Position numbers and translations under genes: made by a program. Below the pieces are notes generated by a model. That model had not been told where the DNA came from. It saw only the letters and a program-made list of their open reading frames with translations, and ran no database searches. 64,000 bases of DNA. It comes from Devosia salina. Its GTDB lineage: Bacteria > Pseudomonadota > Alphaproteobacteria > Rhizobiales > Devosiaceae. Location: contig NZ_CP080590.1 of assembly GCF_019504385.1 (NCBI RefSeq), forward strand, positions 1,964,001-2,028,000, written 5' to 3'. The first letter of the stretch is position 1; each line of letters begins with the position of its first letter. Below are positions 42,242-50,859 of this stretch, one piece after another.

Positions 42242-43279
42242 ATGGCCGAAATCGTCATCAAGAACGTTGCCAAGCGCTTCGGCTCGTTCACCGCCCTGCA
42301 TTCGATCGACCTCACCATTTCCGACCAGGAATTCATGGTGCTGCTCGGCGCCTCGGGCTGCGGCAAGACCACGCTGTTGCGCATCATCGCCGGGCTCGAA
42401 ACCCCGAGCGAAGGCGAGGTGTGGATTGGCGGCCGCCGAGTGGATCACCTGCCCCCGCGCGACCGCGGCATCGCCATGGTCTTCCAGAACTACGCCGTCT
42501 TTCCGCACCTGACGGTGTTCGAGAACATCGCCTTCGGGCTGCGCATGAAAAAGCTTCCACAGGCCGAGGTGGAGCGCCGCGTCACCCGCACCGCCGAGCT
42601 GATGCATATCGAGCAATTGCTCAAGCGCTATTCCGGCCAGCTTTCCGGCGGCCAGCGCCAGCGCGTAGCCGTGGCCCGGGCGCTGGCCATGGAGCCGGAC
42701 GTGATCCTGATGGATGAACCGCTTTCCAACCTCGACGCGCTTCTGCGCCTCGAAATGCGCGCCGAACTCAAGGGCGTGCTTGCGAACAGCAAGACCACGA
42801 CCATCTACGTCACCCATGACCAGGTCGAGGCCATGAGCCTGGCCGATCGCATCTCGGTGATGAATGGTGGCAAGATCGTGCAGGCGGCAACCCCGGTAGA
42901 GGTCTACCGCAACCCCGCCGCCCGCTTCGTGGGCAGCTTCATTGGCAACCCGCCGATGAATTTCCTGCCCGCGGCACGTGTAGCGAGCGGGCAGTGGCGC
43001 GTGGCAGACATCGACCTGCCCGGGCCCGCCGCCAGCGGCGCACTCGAATTCGCAATCCGTCCAGAGGATGTCGAGATCGCGCCTGAGGGCTTCCGCGCCA
43101 TCGCCAGGGTCATCGAGCCGCTCGGTGCCCATACGCTGGTCACCACCGAAGTGGACGGAAAACTCTTCCGCGCCGTCCTCGACAGCGACCTCAAGGTCGC
43201 GCCGGGTGATGAACTGCGTCTGAGGCCCAAGCCGGACCGCATCCGCTGGTTCGATCCCGAAACCACCATGGCCGTCTGA
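42242..43279 (+). CDS. Carbohydrate ABC transporter ATPase (MalK/UgpC type)
   Basis: Cytoplasmic ATPase of the CUT1 importer, 345 residues. Walker A GASGCGKT is at residues 36-43, the Q-loop reads VFQNYAVFPH, the signature LSGGQRQR, Walker B ILMDEPLSNLDALLR, and a C-terminal OB-like regulatory domain (TOBE) includes FAIRPEDVEIAPEG. The ATG at 42242 follows an AGGAGG that overlaps the upstream stop. Confidence 0.95.
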   Translation: MAEIVIKNVAKRFGSFTALHSIDLTISDQEFMVLLGASGCGKTTLLRIIAGLETPSEGEVWIGGRRVDHLPPRDRGIAMVFQNYAVFPHLTVFENIAFGLRMKKLPQAEVERRVTRTAELMHIEQLLKRYSGQLSGGQRQRVAVARALAMEPDVILMDEPLSNLDALLRLEMRAELKGVLANSKTTTIYVTHDQVEAMSLADRISVMNGGKIVQAATPVEVYRNPAARFVGSFIGNPPMNFLPAARVASGQWRVADIDLPGPAASGALEFAIRPEDVEIAPEGFRAIARVIEPLGAHTLVTTEVDGKLFRAVLDSDLKVAPGDELRLRPKPDRIRWFDPETTMAV

Positions 43280-43307
43280 GCGGCCGCCTCCCCCGAAAGC
43301 CAATCCC

Positions 43308-44588
43308 ATGACGACCGACCAGACAGCATTGCGCAACCTTGCCATCGAGGTGCTCAAGGAAAACGACCAAGGCAGCTACACCGTCCCCACCAAGGGGCTC
43401 TATCCGTTCCAGTGGAACTGGGACTCGTGCCTCACCGCCCTCGGCCAGGCCCATTTCGACGAAGCCCGTGCCTGGACCGAGATCGAGACATTGTTCGCCC
43501 ATCAATGGCCCGATGGCATGGTCCCGCACATCGTCTTCCACGTCTATTCGGATGGCTATTTCCCGGGTCCCGACGTCTGGGGCACCAATCGACCCACTGC
43601 GACCTCCGGCATCACCCAGCCGGCCGTGGCAGGCTTCGCCGTCAGGCGCCTGTTCGAGCGCGCAAGCGACCGCGCCCTTGCGGAGCGCAAGGCACGCGAA
43701 CTCCTGCCCAAGATCGACAAATGGCACGACTGGTTCTATCGCAACCGCGACCCGGAAGGCGAAGGGCTGGTCGCCATTCTTCACCCATGGGAGGCCGGAC
43801 GAGACAATTCAGTGGATTGGGACGAAGCCTTCGAACGCGTCCCAACAGAAGGCATCGCGCCCTATACGCGCCGCGACACCGAGCACGCCGATCCCTCCCA
43901 TCGCCCGACCAAGGCCCAGTATGATCGCTATCTCTGGCTGGTGGAAAAATTCCGTTCCCTCGGCTGGGACAATGCCAGGCTTCACGATGCCTCGCCCTTC
44001 CAGGTCATTGACCCGGGTTTCAACGCCATACTGATCCGCGCCTGTGCCGATCTCGCCGACCTTGCCGATGTCCTGGGAGAGACCGGCATCGCCGCCGCCA
44101 ACCGCGCCCGCGCCGAAAAGGGCGTGGCCGCGCTCGATGCGCTCTGGAGCGACAAGCACGGCCTTTATCTCTGCAAGGACCGCACAACCGGACAATTGGT
44201 CGAAAGCGCATCGCTGGGCGGCCTGCTGCCGGCATTCTCCGCCATTCCGGTCCAGCGGGCCGCCGCCATCGCCCGCACCATAGAGCGCTGGTCCGAGGCG
44301 GTGCCGTTCATTATCCCCTCCCAGGACCCGGCAGACCCCCGCTTCGAACCCAAGCGCTACTGGCGCGGCCCGGTCTGGCTGGTCACCAACTACATGATCG
44401 CTGACGGCCTGGCAGCCATAGGCGAGCATGGCGTGGCCGCGCACATCACGCGCTCGAGCCTCGACCTGATCACCAAGTCCGGCTTTGCCGAATATTATGA
44501 TCCGATCACCGCCGAGCCCTGTGGCGGCGGACGCTTCACCTGGACGGCTGCCATGGTGCTTGAATTCCTGGACGCGGCGCGCGCATGA
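43308..44588 (+). CDS. GH63-like glycoside hydrolase (glucosylglycerate/mannosylglycerate hydrolase type)
   Basis: Cytosolic (alpha/alpha)6-barrel glycosidase of 426 residues with no signal peptide. It has the marks of the bacterial GH63 group: PFQWNWDSC near residue 33, MVPHIVFH near 71, the WEAGRDNS motif (161-168) whose Asp166 is the probable general acid, and EYYDP (395-399) whose Glu395 is the probable base. Characterised members of similar length hydrolyse glucosylglycerate or mannosylglycerate, which is the basis for the call. It follows the importer ATPase by 28 bases and overlaps the deacetylase gene, so it likely acts on the imported compound. Exact substrate is inferred. Confidence 0.8.
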   Translation: MTTDQTALRNLAIEVLKENDQGSYTVPTKGLYPFQWNWDSCLTALGQAHFDEARAWTEIETLFAHQWPDGMVPHIVFHVYSDGYFPGPDVWGTNRPTATSGITQPAVAGFAVRRLFERASDRALAERKARELLPKIDKWHDWFYRNRDPEGEGLVAILHPWEAGRDNSVDWDEAFERVPTEGIAPYTRRDTEHADPSHRPTKAQYDRYLWLVEKFRSLGWDNARLHDASPFQVIDPGFNAILIRACADLADLADVLGETGIAAANRARAEKGVAALDALWSDKHGLYLCKDRTTGQLVESASLGGLLPAFSAIPVQRAAAIARTIERWSEAVPFIIPSQDPADPRFEPKRYWRGPVWLVTNYMIADGLAAIGEHGVAAHITRSSLDLITKSGFAEYYDPITAEPCGGGRFTWTAAMVLEFLDAARA

Positions 44589-45280
44589 ATGTTCTCGCCA
44601 TCGGCGCGCATCCCGACGACATCGAAATCTTCATGTTCGGCACCCTGGCCGCCTGCGCCGCGAGGGGGGATCGCCTTCACTATGTCATCGCAACCGACGG
44701 CGCCCGCGGTGGCGCCGGCGATCCGGCGCAATTGCGGTCCACCCGCATGGCCGAGGCCCGCGCGGCCGCAGCGCTGCTCGGCGTCGTTCCGCGCTTCCTC
44801 GACCTGCCGGACGGCGAGCTGGTCCCAGACGCCGCTCTGGTCGCGGTGCTCAAGACCGCCATTGCCGATTACGAGCCCGATCTGATCTTCACGCATCCAG
44901 CCAATGACTATCACGGCGATCATCGGGCCCTGAGCGAGGCCGTGCGCATCGCCGCCTCCTTTGCTGCACCGGTCATTCATTGCGACGCCCTGCGTGGTGT
45001 AGGGCCGGCGCCAACCCACTATGTCGACATCACTGCCCATTGTGAGGCCAAGGAACGGGCGATCCGCGCCCATGTCTCGCAGGACCCGGAACGCTTCGTT
45101 GCCGCGGCTCGGCAACTCAACACCTTCCGGGCGAGCCAGGCCAATGACGGCCCGGACCAGCAGGCCGAAGCCTTCCACTTCGAACCCACCTTCCCCTTCG
45201 TGGATATCCGCGACCTGCTGCCCGCCGCCCCACCAGTTCGTCCCGTGGTCAACCGGGCAAGGCCGCGGAAAGGCCGATAG
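44585..45280 (+). CDS. PIG-L/LmbE family deacetylase
   Basis: Zinc-dependent deacetylase-like protein, 231 residues. The N-terminal AHPDD (residues 8-12) and HPANDYHGDH (104-113) motifs supply the metal ligands and general base of the family, which removes acetyl from N-acetylglucosaminyl conjugates such as GlcNAc-inositol or GlcNAc-malate. Its ATG overlaps the glycosidase stop (ATGA), so both are made together. This suggests that the imported glycoside may carry an N-acyl amino sugar, an inference only. Confidence 0.87.
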   Translation: MNVLAIGAHPDDIEIFMFGTLAACAARGDRLHYVIATDGARGGAGDPAQLRSTRMAEARAAAALLGVVPRFLDLPDGELVPDAALVAVLKTAIADYEPDLIFTHPANDYHGDHRALSEAVRIAASFAAPVIHCDALRGVGPAPTHYVDITAHCEAKERAIRAHVSQDPERFVAAARQLNTFRASQANDGPDQQAEAFHFEPTFPFVDIRDLLPAAPPVRPVVNRARPRKGR

Positions 45281-45282
45281 CC

Positions 45283-45302
45283 CCGGCGCCGTCCTGCGCC
45301 GG
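45283..45302 (+). other. Hairpin after the deacetylase gene
   Basis: A seven-base-pair stem CCGGCGC/GCGCCGG (45283-45289, 45296-45302) with a six-base loop begins three bases after the stop. No U-run follows, so it may be a 3'-end stabiliser or a Rho-assisted end of the seven-gene operon. Confidence 0.45.
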
Positions 45303-45413
45303 TGCCTCCGGTGCCTAAAATGCCGCCGAATTGACCGCGGGCAAACCGCACCCCGCCTCCGATGCCAGACTGCGGTCGGCCAGCCGCTCACGGCGCCGCC
45401 AAAGGAGGTACGG

Positions 45414-45770
45414 ATGATGACCGCAAGGCGAACCCACACTCCCCCCGACGCCCAAGAAGTCGCCGCGGCGCGCCACCGCGAAGACTTGCTCGACGCTGCC
45501 CTGCGAGCCACATTCCCGGCGAGCGACCCGATTGCCATGGAGGAGCCCGGACCCGACCACAAGCCGCCGGCCGAGCTGGACCTGCCCAGCTGGCGCGTCA
45601 GAGCCGTCTGGATCGAAGACGAGACCGAGGCCAGCCAGGAGTGGGAGATCCGCGCCGCCACCGCGGATCAGGCCATCGCACAAGCAATGCAGCATATCCG
45701 CTTCCGGCCGCACCATGTCGATGCATCCCGCCTTGCCGAGCCTCTCGCGACACAACGGGCGGGCCAGTGA
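45414..45770 (+). CDS. Small hypothetical protein with FPASDP motif
   Basis: A 118-residue protein preceded by an ideal ribosome-binding site (AAAGGAGGT). Two adjacent ATGs (45414, 45417) are possible. The N-terminal half contains DLLDAALRATFPASDPIAM, a short motif seen in many small uncharacterised proteobacterial proteins; the C-terminal half (VRAVWIEDETEASQEWEIRA) looks like a beta-rich domain. No membrane segment. Function unknown. The stop overlaps the next probable start. Confidence 0.65.
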   Translation: MMTARRTHTPPDAQEVAAARHREDLLDAALRATFPASDPIAMEEPGPDHKPPAELDLPSWRVRAVWIEDETEASQEWEIRAATADQAIAQAMQHIRFRPHHVDASRLAEPLATQRAGQ

Positions 45771-46039
45771 TCCATTCCCGCATTGCACACGTATTCAATG
45801 CATATTCAGCCAGCAAGCGTCACATGTCGGAATTGAACTACACCCTTCGCCAGGCCATCGATGCCAGGATCCAGGTCCTTGCGACCTGCGCCTTGGGCCA
45901 CAACTACACTGTCAATCTGGAAAACCTGATGGACCTGATGACGCCCTATGGCCGCCTGGACGAAGTTGTGCTGTCCCGTTCGTGGTGCCCGCAATGCGGT
46001 GCCCTGGCCAGCAGCTACCAGCTACGGACACTGCAGTAA
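45767..46039 (+). CDS. Small hypothetical protein, possible zinc-binding
   Basis: A 90-residue protein if started at the GTG overlapping the previous stop (GTGA); an ATG at 45824 without a ribosome-binding site would give 71 residues. It has three cysteines and a histidine arranged as TCALGH ... WCPQCG, consistent with one metal site, and a conserved-looking NYTVNLENLMDLM. Function unknown; it is probably made with the preceding small gene. Confidence 0.55.
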   Translation: MIHSRIAHVFNAYSASKRHMSELNYTLRQAIDARIQVLATCALGHNYTVNLENLMDLMTPYGRLDEVVLSRSWCPQCGALASSYQLRTLQ

Positions 46040-46100
46040 CGCCTCGGGCATCAGCTGAGATCGGCAGGCATCCGGCCGTTGGGTCACATTGAGCACGCAA

Positions 46101-46190
46101 CCCCAACTAAGCTGTTGGGGATTAATTCACGCCTGAGACTTAGGCTGGTCCAAAAAAACCAGCATCAGAGCGAGCCCGCCGCAAGGCGGG
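46101..46190 (+). other. Three hairpins before the diguanylate cyclase gene
   Basis: CCCCAAC/GTTGGGG (46101-46107, 46114-46120), GCTGGT/ACCAGC (46144-46149, 46158-46163) and CCCGCC/GGCGGG with a GCAA loop (46175-46180, 46185-46190) occur in 90 bases. The first may end the upstream transcript. The last lies just before the ribosome-binding site of the cyclase and could control its translation. It does not match the c-di-GMP riboswitch consensus I know. Confidence 0.4.
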
Positions 46191-46205
46191 GTGGGAGTTT
46201 CACGC

Positions 46206-47438
46206 GTGACCGCCAAGAGCAATCCGGCCACTCCAGACGACGTCGAGCGCCTGCTTTCGGGCAGGACGCGCGACATCCGCCTGAGCCCGGCGCTGATGCG
46301 GGCTTTTCGCGACCGTTCCTTCAAGCAGACCTCGAAGATCATTCGCGCCTGGATGGTCTGGGTCCTTGTGCTCGATGTGCTGGCCATCCTGTCGAGCCTG
46401 CTCCTTTTGCCACGCGAGGCAACGCTGGCGATGCTCGGCCCCGCTCTGCTGATCCCGCCGGCAGCATCTTTGGTCTTTCTTGTCTGGTCGCGCCGCCGCG
46501 CCAATGGCGTGCTGGACGCGGCCCTCGTCGCGGGCATGTTCGTGATCCTTTTGGCGGTGGCCCTGATGGGTCATCTGGCGGGCGGCGAATTTCAGGAACG
46601 ATATCTGAGCATCATGCTGTTCGTCGCAGTGACGGCGGTCATCATCTTCAACGTGCCGCAATGGGTGACCCACGTGATCGCCGGCATGGGACTGACGCTC
46701 TATCTGCTTTTCCAGCTCGCGCATTCCGACATCGGCATTGCCAGCGCATTTTCGGCTTTTCTGTTCTTCGCCAGCGGCGTGACCTCGACCGTGGTAGCGC
46801 GACGGACCATGTCGATCCTTGCCCATAGGACGTTCCTGCTGGAGTTGCGAGACGCCCGTCGGGTTGCCGAACTCGCCAGCACGAACGCCAAGCTCGAACG
46901 CCTCTCCCGCACCGACCCGCTCACCGGCCTGTCAAACAGGCGGCATACCGGCGCTGTGCTGGCCGAGCTGTTTGGCCCGGATCGTGCCGGGCGTCCGCCC
47001 GTCGCCCTGCTGATGTGCGACCTGGACTGTTTCAAGGCACTGAACGACCGTCTCGGCCATCTCGAAGGCGATCGGGCACTGGCCCAGGTCGCGCAGATCA
47101 TCGCCGCATCCGTGCATCCGCAGCGCGACCACGTCTCCCGCTTCGGCGGTGAGGAGTTTCTCATCGTGCTGACGGATGTCACCGCCGACCAGGCCTGTGC
47201 GATAGCCGAAGCCATCCGCAGCAGGGTGGAAGCGGCAGGCATTGCCAATCCAGGGTCGTCCGCGGGGAAGATGACCACCGTCAGTATCGGCGTCGCGTCG
47301 GAGGCCGACCACCCCGGATGCAACGCCACCGATCTGCAGCAGGCCGCCGATGCCGCCCTTTACCTTGCCAAGAGCCAGGGGCGAAACCGGGTCGCTCGTG
47401 CCACTCCGGCGGACCGAGGCCTCAGTTTTGCCAGTTGA
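46206..47438 (+). CDS. Membrane-bound diguanylate cyclase (GGDEF)
   Basis: Makes cyclic di-GMP from two GTP. The 410-residue protein has six predicted membrane helices at about residues 50-196, a short coiled linker (HRTFLLELRDARRVAEL) and a GGDEF domain with DPLTGLSNRR and an intact active-site GGEEF at 314-318. The usual RxxD product-inhibition site five residues earlier reads PQRD, so its first Arg is missing. The start is GTG at 46206 with GGGAG eight bases upstream; GTG at 46191 is an alternative. The sensory input is unknown. Confidence 0.9.
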   Translation: MTAKSNPATPDDVERLLSGRTRDIRLSPALMRAFRDRSFKQTSKIIRAWMVWVLVLDVLAILSSLLLLPREATLAMLGPALLIPPAASLVFLVWSRRRANGVLDAALVAGMFVILLAVALMGHLAGGEFQERYLSIMLFVAVTAVIIFNVPQWVTHVIAGMGLTLYLLFQLAHSDIGIASAFSAFLFFASGVTSTVVARRTMSILAHRTFLLELRDARRVAELASTNAKLERLSRTDPLTGLSNRRHTGAVLAELFGPDRAGRPPVALLMCDLDCFKALNDRLGHLEGDRALAQVAQIIAASVHPQRDHVSRFGGEEFLIVLTDVTADQACAIAEAIRSRVEAAGIANPGSSAGKMTTVSIGVASEADHPGCNATDLQQAADAALYLAKSQGRNRVARATPADRGLSFAS

Positions 47439-47465
47439 GTTGCGGCATGCCCACCGGGCCCGAGG

Positions 47466-48902
47466 TCAAATCCCGCCGAAACTGACGACAGCGACACCCG
47501 GCTCATAACCCGGCAAGAGCGGATTCCCGCTGCGGGCATAGGTCAACAGCGCAGCGGAAAGCTCACGCGCGAGCCGCACGGCGACTTCGTCCCCCTGGGC
47601 CAACGGCACGCGTTCCAGATCGCCGAACACGAAGGGCTCGTCAAATCCATGTGCCGCGCCGAGGCGTCCATTCTCGAACGTCGGCACCCAGGCAAATTCG
47701 TAGGCAAATCCACGGCCGCCAGCCGTCCGGTGCGTTTCGAGCGTGCGGATGGCCGGGTCGCGATAGATGGCGCGAGAGAGGAAGGCCTCTTCGTACCGCG
47801 TGTAAATGAGGCCCGGCAGCTCCTGTTCGAGCGCGGCCAGTTGCTGCTCGGCATCCATGGGATGGAAGCGGGCAATCGAACTCAGCAGGGCCTGTCGATC
47901 CCTGACTGTCGGCATCATACCAAAGGCGTACCACATGCGCGCTTCATCGCGCGTCCAGCCGGTGACGATCGCATGGTCGTGGAAGCGACCGGACGCCAGG
48001 CCCTCCAGTGGGTGTCGCTGCAGGCTCGCCCCATCCAGGACGATTCCGAAGGTGCGACCACCCGGTGCATTGCGCTCGCCCAGATGGGTCGCCAGCACCT
48101 GTTCCTGCACCTTGAGAATGGTCTCGACCGGCAGCATCTCCAGAGCGCCGCTGTCGCCGGGCCGCACCCCGGTCTGGTCGAGGAAGTCCCTGGTCAACGC
48201 CGCCGCCGTATCCCTGTCGATAATGCGGCTGGCCGGCCCGCTCATCAGCCAGACGCGGCGATAGAGGTCTGCCACGCCGTCCACTCCGAACAATGCGGAG
48301 ATGGTGAAGGCGCCTGAGGACATGCCGACAAGGGTGACATTGTCGGGATCACCGCCGAAGGCGGCGATGTTCTCACGGACCCATCTCAGCGCCGCGATGA
48401 AATCAAGCATGCCGCGATTGGCCGCTGCATATTCAGCTCCGAAGGCATCGGCCAGATGCAGAAAGCCCAGCGCCCCAACCCGCATATTGGGCCGCACCAG
48501 CACCACATCGCCGCGCCGCGCAAAGCCCGGCTCATCGAGCCAGCCACCCTGGGCCGCGCCGGACTGGAAGCCGCCGCCAAAGGCATGCACGATGACCGGC
48601 CGGCGGCCATTGTCCGCGGCAGGCGTATAGAGGTTGAGATTGAGGCAGTCCTCTTCGGTCTCGAACCCCTCCCCTTTCGGTGCCCAGGCCGGCATCGGGC
48701 GCCGTGCCTGTGGGGGCGCGAACCCGTAGCGCGTTGCGTCGACCAGACCTTGGTGTTCAACCGGCTCGGGTGGCTTGAACCGCCTTTGCCCGACCGGAGC
48801 CTCGGCATAACGGATGCCCAGGAAGCGATCACCCCTGGCATCCCTCAAGCCACGATAGGTCGCCTCTCGACTACGGATTTCGATGGGGTTGGCGTCGGTC
48901 AT
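47466..48902 (-). CDS. Type-B carboxylesterase
   Basis: Alpha/beta-hydrolase of 478 residues that cleaves carboxylic esters. It carries the family signature EDCLNLNLYTP (residues 84-94), the oxyanion-hole region HAFGGGF (106-112) and the nucleophile elbow GMSSG with Ser195. No signal peptide is visible, so it is cytosolic. Its ATG (ending at 48902) overlaps the upstream ATPase stop by four bases, making it the last gene of the importer operon; it likely hydrolyses the imported compound. Confidence 0.9.
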   Translation of the reverse strand: MTDANPIEIRSREATYRGLRDARGDRFLGIRYAEAPVGQRRFKPPEPVEHQGLVDATRYGFAPPQARRPMPAWAPKGEGFETEEDCLNLNLYTPAADNGRRPVIVHAFGGGFQSGAAQGGWLDEPGFARRGDVVLVRPNMRVGALGFLHLADAFGAEYAAANRGMLDFIAALRWVRENIAAFGGDPDNVTLVGMSSGAFTISALFGVDGVADLYRRVWLMSGPASRIIDRDTAAALTRDFLDQTGVRPGDSGALEMLPVETILKVQEQVLATHLGERNAPGGRTFGIVLDGASLQRHPLEGLASGRFHDHAIVTGWTRDEARMWYAFGMMPTVRDRQALLSSIARFHPMDAEQQLAALEQELPGLIYTRYEEAFLSRAIYRDPAIRTLETHRTAGGRGFAYEFAWVPTFENGRLGAAHGFDEPFVFGDLERVPLAQGDEVAVRLARELSAALLTYARSGNPLLPGYEPGVAVVSFGGI

Positions 48903-49843
48903 GCCGCTTGGGCCTTGTCCAACAGGTGGCAAGCTGCCTTCTGGCCTCCGCCGATGTCGCGCCTCGCTGGCTTCTCAGCGGCGCAGCGGTCGAAAGCATG
49001 CGGGCAGCGCGTGCGAAAGGCGCAGCCGCTGGGCACGGCATGGGCGCTGGGAATTTCACCCTTGAGCCGTGCCCTTTGGCCGCTTCCCTTGCCGGGGGCT
49101 GAGGCAAGGAGCGCCTGCGTATAGGGATGGGCCGGGGCGCCATAGATGCGGTCACGCGGCCCCTGCTCGACGATTTCGCCGAGATACATGACGCCGATTT
49201 CGTCGCACATGAACTGCACCACGCGTAGGTCATGGGAGATGAACAGCATGGTGGTGCCATGCCGGTCCTGCAGGTCGCGCATCAGATTGAGCACCTGCGC
49301 CTGAACCGAAACATCCAGCGCACTCACCGGTTCGTCGGCCACGATCATTTCGGGATTGGTTGCCAGCGCCCGGGCAATGGCGATGCGCTGGCGCTGGCCA
49401 CCTGAAAATTCATGCGGATAGCGATCGAGCGCGGCGCGCGGCAGGCTGACTTCGGCGAGGAGGCGCTCGGCCGTGCGCAATTGCTCGTCCGGCGTACCCA
49501 CGGAATGCACCAATTGCGGCTCCACTAGGGTTTCGCGCACGCTCATGCGCGGATTGAGCGAGCCGAACGGGTCCTGGAAGATCATCTGCATGTGCCGGCG
49601 CTCGGCGCGCAGGTCCCTGGCGGACAATCCCGCGAGATCTCTGCCCCGGAAGCTGATGGACCCCGCGGTCGGCTCGACCAGGCGCAGCACCAACCGGGCG
49701 GTGGTCGATTTGCCCGAGCCCGACTCCCCCACCAGGCCAAAGGTCTTGCCACGCGGAATGGAAAAGCTCACGTCGCGCACCGCCTTGACGGCGCGGAAAG
49801 ATTTGCTCAGCCCGGTGACGGACAGCATGGGATTGTCGGTCAT
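48899..49843 (-). CDS. Oligopeptide-type ABC transporter ATPase (OppF/DppF-like)
   Basis: Second cytoplasmic ATPase of the importer, 314 residues: Walker A GESGSGKS (39-46), Q-loop IFQDPFGSLNP, signature FSGGQRQR, Walker B IVADEPVSALD. The C-terminal oligo_HPY region holds the cysteine motif CAFRTRC...C...C known from the family. Starts and stops overlap both neighbours (ATGA). Confidence 0.94.
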   Translation of the reverse strand: MTDNPMLSVTGLSKSFRAVKAVRDVSFSIPRGKTFGLVGESGSGKSTTARLVLRLVEPTAGSISFRGRDLAGLSARDLRAERRHMQMIFQDPFGSLNPRMSVRETLVEPQLVHSVGTPDEQLRTAERLLAEVSLPRAALDRYPHEFSGGQRQRIAIARALATNPEMIVADEPVSALDVSVQAQVLNLMRDLQDRHGTTMLFISHDLRVVQFMCDEIGVMYLGEIVEQGPRDRIYGAPAHPYTQALLASAPGKGSGQRARLKGEIPSAHAVPSGCAFRTRCPHAFDRCAAEKPARRDIGGGQKAACHLLDKAQAA

Positions 49844-50859
49844 GGCCTGCCCTCCAGTGGATGCCAGCAGCGCGCCTCGGTCAGGCCGTGCCGTTCAAGC
49901 GATGGTCTTGTCCGGCACTTAGCGTCCGCACGGGTGCAGCGTGGCGCGAAGCGGCAACCTTCGGGCCATTGCCCCACGGGTGGCACAGTGCCCAGGATGG
50001 GCGTGAGCCGCGTGCGGCCGTCGTCATGGGCCGGCACCGCGTCGATCAGGCCGCGCGCATAGGGATGGGCCGGGCCCCGCACGATATCGGCGCTGAACCC
50101 GCGTTCGACCACATCGCCGGCATACATGACCACTGCCTTCTCGCAGAAGTCGCCCACCACTTCGAGATCGTGGGTAATGAAGAGCATGGCCAGGTTCAGC
50201 TCGCGCCGCATATCCTCGAGCAGGTCGAGCACCTGGGCCTGGATGGTCACGTCGAGCGCCGTGGTCGGCTCGTCGGCAATGATCAGCGAAGGGCCGCAGG
50301 AAATCGCCAGCGCGATCATCACCCGCTGTCGCATGCCGCCGGACAGCTCATGCACATAGCCCTTGAGAATGTCGCGGGCCCGCGGAATGCCCACCCGGTC
50401 AAGAAGCTCGGCAGCGCGGTTGGTCGCTTCGGCATGCCCCAGGCCCAGATTGTGCTTGAGCGTGTCGGTCATCTGCCGGCCGATCGAGAGCGTGGGGTGC
50501 AGGGCCGTCATCGGCTCCTGGAAGATGAACCCCATATGCCGGCCACAGAGCTTGCGGCGCTCCCTGGGCGAGAGATTCGAGATCACCTTGCCGTTGAGCG
50601 TGATCGTCCCGCCGATCTCGGCATTGTCCGGGGCAATGCCCATGATCGCCGAGGCGGTGATGGATTTCCCGCATCCGCTTTCCCCCACCAGCGCCACAGC
50701 TTCCCCTTCGGCAATCGCAAAGGAGACATCGGTGACGATGGGCAGGAGGCCATCGGCATTGCGAAAGGACAGGCTCAGATTCTCGACTTCGAGAACCGTC
50801 CTGGCGGCCGGCGCGGGCGACACGGTTTCGGCCGGCATCGGTGTGATATGCGCGGTCAT
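49840..50859 (-). CDS. Oligopeptide-type ABC transporter ATPase (OppD/DppD-like)
   Basis: First cytoplasmic ATPase, 339 residues: Walker A GESGCGKS (59-66), Q-loop IFQEPMTALHP, signature LSGGMRQR, Walker B IIADEPTTALD. The C-terminal cysteine motif (CRFAPRC...C...C) resembles the set that binds an iron-sulfur cluster in some DppD proteins. It overlaps both adjacent genes by four bases. Confidence 0.94.
   Translation of the reverse strand: MTAHITPMPAETVSPAPAARTVLEVENLSLSFRNADGLLPIVTDVSFAIAEGEAVALVGESGCGKSITASAIMGIAPDNAEIGGTITLNGKVISNLSPRERRKLCGRHMGFIFQEPMTALHPTLSIGRQMTDTLKHNLGLGHAEATNRAAELLDRVGIPRARDILKGYVHELSGGMRQRVMIALAISCGPSLIIADEPTTALDVTIQAQVLDLLEDMRRELNLAMLFITHDLEVVGDFCEKAVVMYAGDVVERGFSADIVRGPAHPYARGLIDAVPAHDDGRTRLTPILGTVPPVGQWPEGCRFAPRCTRADAKCRTRPSLERHGLTEARCWHPLEGRP

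Noticed and set aside
46060..46205. Cyclic di-GMP (GEMM) riboswitch before the diguanylate cyclase gene
   Set aside because: The region has hairpins but lacks the conserved core bases and tetraloop-receptor arrangement of the class as I remember it.
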